DNA from: Gonatopus flavifemur
Taxonomy: Eukaryota; Arthropoda; Insecta; Hymenoptera; Dryinidae
DNA length: 64,000 nt
Assembly: GCA_018340375.1 (NCBI GenBank)
Contig: JAFFJZ010000003.1
Coordinates: 26,040,001 to 26,104,000 of the forward strand
Direction of reading: 5' to 3'
Of the stretch, positions 12,661 through 24,800 are shown piece after piece. Each line of letters starts with the position of its first letter. Positions within the stretch are counted from its first letter, which is position 1. Below the pieces are notes generated by a model that worked only from the letters and a program-made list of their open reading frames with translations, ran no database searches and was not told where the DNA came from. Position numbers and translations under genes: made by a program.

Positions 12661-13719
12661 TGTATGATTCAGCTGTGACCAACAGCGTATTTCAAACATC
12701 CATTCCTTCCATGTCATTTTCTTCGTTACTATTTCAACTTTCTCACCAAGTCTTCGGTTATCTGTTATCATTTTCAAATATGCATGAATGAGGTTGAGGG
12801 ACTCGATTCAGAGAATGTATAATATGTGAAAAATTCCAAAAAACAATTCATGTCGGAATGTGCGTTCGTAGAGTTAAAATTCACAGATTTTCAAAGCTTT
12901 TAATACTTTTAGACACTCGACGCTACTAGCTTTTTGGATATACAATAGTATAAAATTCTAAAACAAGAATTATATATTTTTTATTCTTTTCAAAGAGAAA
13001 TGTAATGCACTGTAATCTCTAAAAGCACAAATCAGTTTTATTACTGTGCGGTGGGTACTCCGAAGTAATATTTTATGTTACAATAAAATAAAAGATACAG
13101 CATTCACAATCGTATTGTTTGGAGAAAATTTGAAATTAAGATTCAATGAGAATGAATTATTTATTATATATCCTATTAACAAAGGAATGGAATGATATGA
13201 AGTCTTCGTTAACGTTAATAGCATCCCTGAACGCCGTAACTCGTGGCGTTGCGGCTTGTGGGGAGCCTGCCTCGCTGTAAGTAGAGAGCTGAAAACGCGG
13301 TTTGAGTGACGGGTTGGCAATGGAGAAGAGTTTCCTTTCAGGTTGTGGCGGAGAACAGCGAAAACAGAGATGCCACACGAGCAGTACGGTATCCGAATGA
13401 CATTTTACCACTCTCGTTGTTAAATATCACGGTTAACTACTGACGGAACACTTACATTCCGACTCCTCGGCTCACTTCATGCGGAACATTGAGATAAAAT
13501 AATTCTGAGAAAATTGCCGTATTATGTAAACGTTCATTATTGGACTGAAATTATTGTTCTTAGATGAAATTTCAAGAATCTATTCAATTTCACTTGATTA
13601 TCATTCTTTTGTTCTGAATTATACCCTTGAATTATGGAATGACAAAATTTTTATGATTTTGAGGAAAATTTGACCACCGTCAACTGAGGAGTTTACACTC
13701 CACGAACGGTGAATAATTA
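12661..13719. other. Gene-free stretch
   Basis: No gene or repeat structure recognised. Confidence 0.4.
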
Positions 13720-14099
13720 CCCTGATAAAAAAGACCCCTTAAATCCTATTAGAAGAAGAGTAAGTAATAGGAAATAAGGTGTGCTTTTGTCATTTTCCCC
13801 TTACTTCCTGTTACCATCTTTGGTGGGCAAAATAATTAAAATTCAATAGGAAGATATGTGGAAGATCATTAAATCCCATTATTTTCTTCGTCACTCAGTC
13901 TGGGGAGTAAAACTGATTATTGAATAGATGCGAAGGGAAATGCACTTGAATTTCATTACATTCATACTCAAATAACTTTGTCATCAATATTTTTTGAAGA
14001 GCGTTGTACTTTGAATCAATTCAATGGCCACTTGAAATTTTCTTGCAATTTAAGAAATTGGGTTCTCAGTGTAGGATTTAAGGGTTTTTTTTACCAGGA
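13720..14099. mobile_element. CCC-ended miniature element, 380 bp
   Basis: The left end CCCTGATAAAAAAGACCCC and the inverted right end TCCTGGTAAAAAAAACCCTT pair for about 28 bp, through TTAAATCCTA. The final G of the right end has changed to A. The flanks are TA and CA, an imperfect 2-bp duplication. Just inside the right terminus is TAAGAAATTGGGTTCTCAGTG, written here only as a positional landmark (14051-14071), which matches the end of the CACTG element at 632-923. The element is therefore either composite or a relative of both sets. Confidence 0.72.
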
Positions 14100-16301
14100 C
14101 ACTGACTGTACAATTAGAAATGCTTCTCGCTAATCGCAGCAAACATATTTCACTACCCTGCTTCGAATTCAAACTAATGGACATTCAAAATATCTTCTCC
14201 ATTTGGGGGTATACGATAATTCAAAATCTTAAATCGAAATCTATTTCAGGGCTCAGAAATGACTCAATTCTTCGTTCTCAGTGCCGAAGCTCTGTGGTAG
14301 CATTTATATTCTGACCTAATATTTGCAATCACTGAATCATTGTTGAAATTAAAGTCATGAATCCACAGTTCCGTTGATTCCGCAGTTGAAATGTGTACCA
14401 TGATTATATTTATCTTTACGAGGGGTATGACATTCGTGATTGTAACTATGACCTACATTCCATGTAAAATTGTAAGAGCAATTATGAGATTGCGTTTCTA
14501 TTCATGATAAATCCAACAATAACGTTGATTACGAATTTATATTATCAGTATATTTTTGCAATCGTGGGAGTAGACAAGTGTGAGAGTTTAATGCTGTTTT
14601 TAGTTGAATCTTTCGATATTATTTTATTAAGATTTGAATTCAAAATCATCTAGACTTCTAGTGATCGAAATATTACAATGATATTCATTTCATGTCTGGA
14701 TTAGGTCGAGTAATAAGAAAGAGTCCACTCAAGTCTGTAATTATATGACGCATTATATGATAAAAGAAAGGGACAAAGGGTGGGAATATGAGGGTGTATA
14801 TTTCTGTAACAAGGATTATTGTAATTTAAACTGCTTTTGCGGTTTCCCATGAGTAAGGAATCTGTTTTTTCATCGCACCTCAAACTAAAGAAAAATCAAA
14901 TCAAATGTATTGAGAAAAGGACATTTGAATGAATTTTATTTAGTTCGATTATATCTTTTGAACAAAAACAGTGAATAGTTATTCTTACAAATTACTTTCT
15001 GTAGAACAATAAAAAATCAGAATATCCTTCCTCAACGCGGTAGTTTTCTCCAAGTAATTGAAATGAAAAAAAAAAATTCATCAAACTTCCTTCTCATGTA
15101 ATTTGTCTACAAATTATGTATCTACATAAATTCAACATAGGTCGTACAGATTAACTCGAGAAAAATGTTCAATTGTATTGGGTGAAATTAAACACGAAGT
15201 AGTATATAAAGAATTCAAGTTTCAAGTTAGATAATGTCGAGATCGTTTGAGTAATATACCTGGTTTCGTTTATATCTATCGTAACTCGTTCTCTCATTTG
15301 GACGAACGAGATTACAGAGTAAGACAGACAATCTGACACCTGGATGTCGTTAACAAATTGAGGTTTAACTCTTCAGTAGAAATTGGTGATATAACCGTAC
15401 ATTGGATAGAATAAAGTTTCCTTCGTTAAAAAGGATTCTTCTCATGCGAAAATCGAAAATTTTCATCTTTCCCTCACCAGAGGGAATCGACCTATTGTAT
15501 TTGACCTACATAGAGAGATATTGTATAGGCTAAACCATGTATACCGACCTCCTGAATTTGAATTCTTATATCTGTCGTTTTTTTAGCATAGTTTCCTTCT
15601 TCGAACCATTGCTTCTACCAGAATTGGATTATTTATAAAAAATTAAGGAAAATCTATGATTCATATGATCTAGAAAAATTATTCCAACTCAACGAAATGG
15701 AATTTTTTAATATCAAGTACTCGAGATCAGCCGAAAGATCGGATTTTCAGACTATAGCACCGGTGAGCCAGTAATAAGTGCAGGGCGTGTTTGAACGCAT
15801 ACGCTGCATACTACTTCAAGTCTCACGATCGAAGGCAAGAAGAAGAAGACTGCCATTTTAGGTCATTTTGTTCTCAAGCATTACAGCGTGCACTACATGA
15901 CCATCCTAATCTCCAGCAAAGGGAAAAGAAAAATGTGGAAAGAAAAAGAGCTCAAGTTAGGTACACTTAACGGATACTAAAACAGTAAGTGGAGGCACCA
16001 TGGATGATGGGATTCGTTTTCCTTCAAAAAAGGTCAAGAGGAGAAAAGAACCATGTGCGGCGATGGTGCTCCTCATTCCTTCTTTCCATTTACAATCGTA
16101 AATGCACTTTATTACCCACCTATAGGATCGACAGGAGAATCTTTCTTTCATATATTTTTTGTGAAACTATTGAGGTCTGTCGAGCTGTTTGAATTGTCAC
16201 GTCCCTGGTTATCCGATGGGATTCAATTGAAATTTTGGCACGATGAAGCTTCTTTGAATAATTTTTCGATTGTAGATTTTTTAGGGCTCATTTACTGATT
16301 G
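14100..16301. other. Gene-free stretch
   Basis: Ordinary AT-rich sequence. No open frame, RNA gene or transposon end was recognised. Confidence 0.45.
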
Positions 16302-16446
16302 CAGTGGCGGATCCAGAGGTGGGAAGGCGTAGGGGGGGGGGGGGCACGTCTCTTCCCCAGAAAACCGATTGAAAAATTGACAATGTTTTCAAAAAGTTCG
16401 AATTAGATTTGTACCCCTCTTCAACACTTTCCTGGATCCACCCCTG
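16302..16446. mobile_element. hAT-type miniature element, 145 bp
   Basis: The left end CAGTGGCGGATCCAG and the inverted right end CAGGGGTGGATCCAG are typical of hAT miniature elements, known for CAG-starting inverted repeats and 8-bp target duplications. The flanks fit: ACTGATTG (16294-16301) and ATTGATTG (16447-16454) match at 7 of 8 bases. A run of 13 G lies at 16332-16344. It is non-coding. Confidence 0.82.
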
Positions 16447-16454
16447 ATTGATTG

Positions 16455-17120
16455 AAATTTATATTTCTCACACCGGAAGGAATTTCTTATTGAGAATTGC
16501 GAAACTTGAAGCCCATAAAAAAATTCAGCACGCGAAATGGCCTCGGCTTTACAGATTTTTGGCAATAAGCTGAAATTTGAAAAAGTGTTTTGGAAGTCAG
16601 GTTGATGGTGCAGTCGAAAGTCCAACATGCCTGAATCCCTTGACTTTTCAGTACTTTGAAAATAGAGAAAGATTTTCAAAACTCCTCCAGGAGGAATCCC
16701 CTGATTGCTGTGTATTTTGAGATATATTGAAATTTTCAAAAGTTCTCTGAAATTCACCTTAAAGATCCACATAAAAATCCAGCATACGAAATTGCCTTGC
16801 ACAGAGAAAAATTTGCTGTAGAATTGACCTTATGTCCGTAAATATAGAGATAACATTGAATTGCTGTAATTCATACCGCAATATCTATTAGATTCATCAC
16901 AATTTATGTGACCACTGCAGCAAATTTTCATTTTTATCGGACACTTTGGTTGATTAAACAGGAATTTCGGTATATTTTACAGCAATTTAATGCTGTCCCT
17001 ATAATTACAGCAAATTTCTCTCTGCGTGTTTCCCCAGATGTTCGCAAATACAAAGAAATTTTCAATAATTCCTGTGAAAGTCTCGTTTAAAATCCAGATA
17101 AGAGTTTAGCATGTGATATC
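16455..17120. repeat. Degenerate direct repeats around a miniature element
   Basis: Similar blocks recur in the same orientation: CCCATAAAAAAATTCAGCA (16512), CCACATAAAAATCCAGCA (16767) and a weaker one near 17094, each preceded by a GAAATTTTCAA-like stretch. Additional weak echoes lie near 16570-16690. The period is irregular, about 100 bp or a multiple once the insertion at 16800-17028 is removed. This looks like an old tandem array. Confidence 0.4.
16800..17028. mobile_element. CAC-ended miniature element, 229 bp
   Basis: The left end CACAGAGAAAAATTTGCTGT and the inverted right end CACGCAGAGAGAAATTTGCT pair closely. Internal AGCAATTTAA/TTGAATTGCTG words repeat the terminal theme. The flanks TG and TT are a poor 2-bp duplication. 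Termini resemble those at 38938-39739. Confidence 0.75.
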
Positions 17121-17893
17121 AATACTGCACGGAAATCTCGCATTACACATTGAATTCATTTGTGCTCATGAACGATCACACTGAATCGTTTCTACTTGGT
17201 ACAGAATACTAATGAGCTGAACCGGGAATCCATTTGTTTTATTGACTATATCATAGTTGGACTCGTTGAACAAAGCTGAATTTCCCTGCATCATTCGATT
17301 TTGCTGCAAATCAATTAAAAATAATACTTATATTCAGTAATTTTGCTCGGATAAAATTTTTATCAAGACTCCAACAAGTGGAGCATGAAATCGCAGCAGA
17401 ACACACCTTCGGGAATGTTAACATCATGATATGGTACTCGATCAAAATCAGTCGAATCACTTCGTCTATTTGCGAGTTATGGAAACGATTGATTCTCATT
17501 GCTTTGCATGTTAATTCATCACGTAATTCTCGTGTGTTTGATGTTTTTTTCGTATTGTTCCATCCATTTTAATTATGTCTGCTGTTCGACAAAGTAAGTT
17601 CTTTTTTCACTTTTATGGTGATGGTTTTATTTTTATTGTGGTTATATAAATCAATTAGTTATACAAACTTAAGAGATTATAAAAAAGTGCACGCATTTGC
17701 CCAAACCGAGATGCAAAACTCCTTTTTATATCCATATGCAGGGGAAAAGGAGATTTTTAATTTCGAGTCGGGTGCACTCCATGGAACGTGAAATAGGTTC
17801 ATAACAATCAATTCTGAAGCAGTGGGTTTGTTAGAATTTCCGGTCGATTCCAAGGAAACCAACTCAGATTCTTGCAGTTCAGAGAGCAAGTAG
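17121..17893. other. Gene-free stretch
   Basis: No gene recognised. Short open frames only. Confidence 0.4.
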
Positions 17894-18062
17894 CCCAAGT
17901 AGAAGTGCTCTAGTCATTGACGATTTTTGTAACGCTTAACTAGCCAGAAACTTGACACTTGCAAGTATCTTACCAGAACCTCACGAGGCACTTGCAAGCG
18001 TCGAGTTTTTGGTTAGCTAAGCTTTCTAAAACTCGTCAATCATTCGAGTATTTCTGCTAGGG
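17894..18062. mobile_element. CCC-ended foldback, 169 bp, AG duplication
   Basis: The left end is CCCAAGTAGAAGTGCTC and the inverted right end is CCCTAGCAGAAATACTC. Arms of about 75 bp leave only a short loop, so the transcript would be a long hairpin. AG flanks each side exactly (17892-17893 and 18063-18064). It is non-coding. Confidence 0.82.
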
Positions 18063-18130
18063 AGTATGTAATTCATATCATATTTCCAAGTTGAGTGCGA
18101 ATTAACTCATTGCTGATGTTTTTTGTTATA

Positions 18131-18475
18131 TTAATTTAAACAAAAAATGACAGTGAGAGTGATTTTGAGGGACCGGCTGATCTAAAAAAAAATGGCAAAT
18201 CATGCATTGTTTAAGTGCCTATCGCATGGACTAGGATATTGTTTTCCATAAAAAAAATAACAAAATGGCAGCCAATTTTCGAAAAAAATCGATTTTTGAG
18301 GGTGGAAAATCGGACAATTTTTGACCAATCAAAAAGATCCTAGTTCATGCGATAGCCACTTCAACAAGGAATAATTTGCCATTCTTTTGTGTTTTTTCAG
18401 ATCATTTGGTCGTCCCAAATCCCTCCCATCGTCATTTTTCAGTGTTCTTTGTTGTTAAAATTAGTATAATGGTAA
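18131..18475. repeat. Long foldback, about 345 bp
   Basis: The arms mirror each other over GCCTATCGCATGGACTAGGAT (18216-18236) and its complement near 18348-18368, and over ATGGCAAAT with its complement at 18374-18384. The outer pairing (TTAATTTAAACAA against the complement of TTGTTGTTAAAATTA) is weaker and the ends cannot be fixed. It is probably a degraded transposon. Confidence 0.65.
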
Positions 18476-19299
18476 AAAAGAAATTTGTTTTAATCTGAAA
18501 AACATTTTTCTACAATACTTAAGGTCCAATAAATATACCTAAAAATTTTCAAAACGATATCCCAATTTTTTCTATGACAAAAATGTGAGAAAAAGAAGTT
18601 TTTCTTGAAAATCTTCATCAGAAAGACCCCTTAATGCAACAATTTACACGGAGAAAAAATCTAGGAACTAGCGCGTGAGTACCGATGACGTATCAATCGC
18701 AAAACTGTTTCACCGGTTTATTCCGTGGAACTCCTCGGAATTAGAATATGAAACCATGCACTTATCGCATTGCTGCATGAGATGAGCGGATAGGTTCATT
18801 CTTTTATTTCAAGAATGTCTTCTTGCGATGGATATGTGATCGGTGCTGAAGCGAAATTTGCCTGACGAATCTGATAGACGATACTTGGTGACTTTGTTAG
18901 GCAGTTGCCATATACCATGCGCAAGCGTATTTTATCATAAATAATGACGATATTCAAACCTTTTTATTATTTTTGTTATTGTACAGGTTATACTGCTTAC
19001 TTGTTGCTTCATGACTACTTACTTTCAAATCGTTCAACAAAATCTTCCAGGTTCCACGTGATTAACATTCCCCGAATATAATAATATAAATATCAATCAG
19101 TCGCTGGAAAGTCAAGCAGAAACTGCCGTACAACTTGGATACAGATCATCAGGCAATGATTACCTGATCATAGAAGCGAATGCTGCTGATTTCTTTCTCC
19201 AGTGCAGTGCACATAATTATGCTTGAAGGAACGCAGATTCCGCAGCTGTTCTGGGAGAGTCAACTGTGTCAAGTATTGAGTCAAAATCCCGATACTATA
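18476..19299. other. Gene-free stretch with a solitary transposon-like end
   Basis: At 18653 a CACGGAGAAAAAATC sequence resembles the CAC-ended termini, but I found no partner. Nothing else is seen. Confidence 0.4.
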
Positions 19300-19402
19300 C
19301 AGTGCGCTCTCCGAATAGTGTCGAATGGTGTCTTCCTCACTCCACCGAGGGTAGGCATTTGAGCGAGAAAGAGTTCCGTGGCACTATTTAGAGAGCGCAC
19401 TG
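19300..19402. mobile_element. TA-flanked miniature element, 103 bp
   Basis: The inverted termini CAGTGCGCTCTCCGAATAGT and CAGTGCGCTCTCTAAATAGT are nearly identical. TA lies on both sides (19298-19299 and 19403-19404), the hallmark of Tc1/mariner-type insertion. It is too small to encode a protein and must be mobilised, if at all, by an element elsewhere. Confidence 0.82.
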
Positions 19403-19587
19403 TACTTCCATGGATTGATCACCCATTGATCATGTTTTCTTTACTGGGCTATACCCATTACCAGCGCTGGATCTAGCAAATTCTCTGTCTCTATTTCCGT
19501 CCATTAAAATATACAGGTTAATAAAGGAGCAAAACAGGGGCTGTTGCCCCCTCTTTCGATCCTTCACTAACTTGCACGTTTGAATGG

Positions 19588-19619
19588 ACAGAGAGAGAGA
19601 GAGAGGGAGAGACAGAGAA
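19588..19619. repeat. Imperfect (GA)n microsatellite
   Basis: A GA run with two interruptions. Confidence 0.85.
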
Positions 19620-21876
19620 TTCGCTAGAATGATTCGTTGCATTCCATAGATCTTGTCAGGACCTGATCTGGATCTGGCTGGGTCTGTTTAGGTCTTGGCA
19701 AGAATCACGGAATGCCACGAACCATTTCTATCCGGCTAAATTAGATTAAAAAGTGACCATTGAATCCTTTCAACTAATGTAAACTGTAAAACGGTAAATA
19801 ATTATGTACTCTCATTCGATTGGTCTTTTAGCGTTGGAACATTGGGATCGAATCTCATTAATTAATGAGAATTTGAACTTCATTCGATCCATAAACCATC
19901 GGTATGAAGTGAAATGAAGTAGCTCGATAATTCAGGGTAGTAAAAAAAACTGTATATATGTTTTTTAATCCCCTCGAGATACCCTATCAATACAAAACCT
20001 CAGAAAAGAAATGAGAACTCCTTTGAGTTGTATAATGGTCATTCAAAAGATATCTCTACGTTTTACTCGGATTTTATAAATACTTCTAAAAAAGTAACAC
20101 ATCTTGATAACGGTATTCGACTTTGAATATATTACAACAAAAATTTATGTTGTTAATTCTTGAATTTACTTTCGAGTGATAAGAGAATAGAACTTGGTAA
20201 TAAAAACTGTAGTGAAGGGAACTTCAATTTAGTAACAGCTGCGAAATGCGGCAAAAGTCAGCGAAAGTGTAGTTAAATGTAGTCGATTAACTTCAGTTAT
20301 CTTGTATATCTGTAATTGTTGGTTAGAATTAATTTTGAGTGAGAATAACTTTTTTTTTTAATGTAACTTTGAAAATTTCTCCCACATTATTCCAGATTCG
20401 TATGGAATGATGAGAATTAATTATTTTGTCACTGATAGACATTATTACTCTTATCAAGTTGGTAGCGTTGATGAAACAAGCAGACATAGTGAAGTACAAT
20501 CGGAACTTTAGTATGTTTCAAAAATCATTCACAACCATATCAAATAAATTTTGAAGCTTAAAAATGAAATGACGAGGAGCTGCCCTTCTTGTCATAATGA
20601 AATTCATATGTTTCGACCCGGTTTGAATTTATCAGCTAGGTCCTTGAATCCGGAGATCCCTAAAAATGTTTTTTTTTTATGGCAGAGAAAAGCGTCAGAT
20701 TACTCTATCGAATCTACCAAAAAGTACCACTTGCGCCGTTCTCGACTCCACGTGCACGGTATTGGCTTACAAGCAATTTGTCTAAGTGGTAGTGTCGACG
20801 GGTGGACAATACTTCTACTTTCTTATATAGCCATAGTCGTTGGCTATAGAATACTCCGAATGATACTCAAGACAAGATTTTTCCCGTCGTTTGATATCGA
20901 TACCGACTTTTTTCATAGTGTCCAACTTTAGATTATTTTTCCTTCTCTCATATCGAGCAGAAAACATATTGGAACTATTACTGATTAAAAACAAATACCG
21001 TTTGAAATTCAATTTGGTAACTTGGATCGATTGGATCAATAATCGAACGTGAATGATTTATTTGAACGATATAGGTCACACAATTTCCCATTGCTATTAA
21101 TTTCCATTGTTATCGATCCGAAGGAATATATCAAATATAATTAACTTTAGAACTTTGTTTCAAAGATGTCAGATGATGTTTCTACACTTGTCAGAGCTTT
21201 TAACGTATTTCTCATAACTCTCTCCATTCCTTCCTCTCTCCCTCTGGAAAGTCTTCTACGTGATGGAAATCCCGGACAAGGCCAAAGTTATGTGTAAGCG
21301 AACTGGGCGAAGCTTGTTACAAATTTGGATGCTTGCGGGTCGAATTTGAAAGGGATATTTGCGGTCGTCCAAGACTTACCGCAAATTCCTCGAAGGTAGT
21401 AGTATTGGAATATTTTGCATGGATCGAATCTCATATTGTATCTATCTATCTTCAAAAAAGGGTAATAAAATTCTTTGATGACGAATTCACGTTAACGATT
21501 TTACATTGATAATATCTCGTGTCTAAAATCGTGTATAAAATCTCACAAGAGGAGGAATAAAAATGTTTCCACGGGCGCTCACGGGTATAACTCATCGGCT
21601 ATATTTCCGTCGTTATTGGTCACGATACGTGATAGATGCGGTTGATACGCGAACCTGTGCATATATACGCGTATACAAGTTGGTATATAAGTTCATGTAT
21701 GGACACATCTCGACGTTCATACGCAGAGACATGTTTGATACATCGATTATGATCTCGTATACCGACATCAACTCAAGTCACGTCACTCAAGTAATATTTA
21801 TATTCGCGTTGTGTGTGCGCGCGAATATGTGCATGTACGAATGATGTTCGAATACGTACACGAGTTTACACGCCCC

Positions 21877-21898
21877 CACACACAAACACACACACACG
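21877..21898. repeat. (CA)n microsatellite
   Basis: A CA run with one interruption. Confidence 0.88.
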
Positions 21899-24800
21899 TT
21901 TATATAATATACCCACACACCTATGCGCTCAGCGCTACAAGTACGGAGTGGTGAAGGGTGAGGAAAAAAAGCGGAGTATAAATAACGATCATTGAAGAGA
22001 GACCGTTGGAAAAACTCTTGGCTCTGGCTCGAGGCCAAACGTGTTAGTGGTGAAAACGGTGGAACGGGACATATTTTGTCCCTCTTGTTGACAATTTTTG
22101 CAGCTGGATAATTCGAGTGGTGCTATCTAATTGTCCGGATATTCATGTGATGCGAAGAAACTGAAAAAAATCATACGAGAATGCTGAAAGAGGAATCGCG
22201 AACTAGTATGGTTCACTTGACGACTTATATTCCGTTTACGTGATTTTCCCTCCTCTTTCGTACCCTATTAAAAATCTTAGCGATCGTATTCGAGTTTCAT
22301 CTCTAAAAGCATCGTACGTCAGCGTGTCGTTATGGTTATTAATTCACGTGTTTTGTTTTCAAATTAATATTCGTTTTAAAAATCAATTGTCTCGCCTCGG
22401 TGGGCTGATGAAATTACATGCTGAAGTTAATTGAACATTGATTGAGGAAAAAGTTTCGTACAATGGCTAAAGTGACAAAAATTCCCTCTATTAGCCGATG
22501 AGTGACGATTCTACACCAATTATGGAAGTTTAATGAAATTCCTTTCGATTTGGGTGGACGTCAAATCAATTTTCACAATGTTTAGGTAAATAATTACAGC
22601 GTTCGATCAAATTGATGAATAAATTTGAAAGGTTCATTGATATGCAATGTGATAAAGAATGATTGGAAATGTTCTTTAACGAAAGTAGATGGGGACAGTT
22701 GGAATTCGTTTCCATCGCTTTCTCTTTTACGATAGAATTCAAAATTAATTAAATTCAAATTGCAAATCGTCAGGAGGAAGTTGGGAATACTAGAGAATAT
22801 AATGAATTGATTGGGGAGGTAATTTAATACATCGATGGGTCCGATTTGGGAATTTGAATTAGCTCGAATGGGAATAGCAATTAGTTCGAAGGATCTTTTG
22901 TACTTTTATTCAATCATCACAATGAGAGTGCTATGGAAGCAATATCGTTACAGGAATTATTTGAATCTGCATGCCTACCAAAATATACAGTTTGTTACGA
23001 TAAACCAATAAGTCACAACCGTAAAACTGAAGTTTTCAAACAGATAGTTGTAAATATCAAGTTGAAGTAATTTTTACTCAGTCTAGTTGGTCAGTTTGAA
23101 ATTGTTCACAGCAAAGTAAACATTTGTTGGACATATTGTTTCCCGAATGCACTGTTCAGTTATGCTACCAGATGTTTGCTTATCGTATTCACAAAAGGAG
23201 AGAAGAAATGTCGAGTACGAAAGAAGTACAGAGTCCACAGTTAGACTGGTGAGATAAGTGGTTTCTTGAAAACACAAAAATGCAGCGCCACGCTACTTGA
23301 GATTTTCGTTACCTTGTTACGAAGTTCTTCAATTGTCTCATCCATCGTCAAATAAATTGTTTGTTGCAAAGTACAAAGTACTCCCAACGATCTCGCATGA
23401 GGGTGTATTATGTCAATAAATCTACTATTACACAAAAATATTCTCCCCAACAATAACAAATTTTGTAATTTGGCACAAGTGTTTAATTCCAATCAACCTA
23501 CTTCGTATCATACTTTCATCTTTCTGCACAGATTTCATGTCGAATTCTAAGAATAATAATATGATAAGAGTTATAATTTCCGTACCATATTATTATATGT
23601 ATGCATACCACTTTAACAGTTTTACCTCAAATTGTAGATATTGAAGATTGTAATTTATGAAATTCTTACGAATCAGGAAGAACGTTGTTTGAAATTCGTA
23701 TCTTATCAAACAGATGGAGTATTCTGGATTATAATGAATTAACGGATGTATCACGAATTAAAATCTGTCCAATCGTATGGCGTGGAGAAATGGATTTGGA
23801 AATTGCAGCACTGATTGCCGCACTGATTTATGGTGAAACGTCGAGTTAAATGGATGGCGTGAAGTAGATAGAATCTATCGTACTATGAGGCATATTTGAT
23901 CGATAATATCTTTTAATAACGTCTGATTCATCTTGTTCCTTTATCTTAAGTGAGTTTAAATGCGAAATGCTTTTTTCCTGCATTATCCTTGAGAAAAGAT
24001 TCTTCTATTTACTAATAAAAATGTAGGTACGATGCACAATTGCACGAGTAAAATCGTTGTTGGATTTTTGAATAAAATTCAACTCCATATTTGACCCCTT
24101 GATCCCAAAGATGCGAGGATTTTTTCGTCAACTCCGAACCCCTATATTCGGTATTCAACGAGGAAATTTCATATCCAGAAAACCAGTCTTTTCATCATTT
24201 TCGGGATCACGCTTTCAAATGACGTTAAGGAAAATTGAAAGAATAGAGGAAAACTGAGATTTTTACACTCAATATTACTTGCTGAGATTTTATGGAATGG
24301 ATTCCATCAGGATGGAACAAATATGAACCGTGAATTTTTCAGTTGTACTTCAAAATTCTGAAACACAAGAATTTCTTTGACTGATAGTTAATTTAACTCC
24401 AAGTTACCCCACAAGTTCAAGAAGGAGTTTCATTCAGTTGATTGCGAAGCATAACGAAAGGTTAACGCAAACATGCGGCATACGTGGAGTAACTGAGGGT
24501 TGAAATGGTGGCTGGAACTGAAAATACTGCAAAACCTCGGATTTTTGGGCTTTCTATTGTATTTAAACCATACTAGTCTGGATTCTCACAGATTATTAGT
24601 GACTTCATCACCCTCACAAGTTTTTTGCGTGACTAATCATCACTCGCGGGGGTGTCAAACCGAAAGGTGTAAGAATAGGTATATTTTGGATTTCACGAAT
24701 CTTTTTTTAAGGGAACTTGCTATTGGTTGTAGTGAGATTGGCCGTTTGATCCACTCGTTTATGCATACAATGATCCCTTTTTTCACCGCACACTCATGTT

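Noticed and set aside
16389..16802. 137-codon minus-strand frame
   Set aside because: It reads through part of the hAT-type element, an old direct repeat and the edge of another miniature element, so it is not a gene.
20551..20931. 126-codon frame starting with a CPSC-like pair of cysteines
   Set aside because: A single Cys pair without partner ligands; no zinc finger pattern follows.
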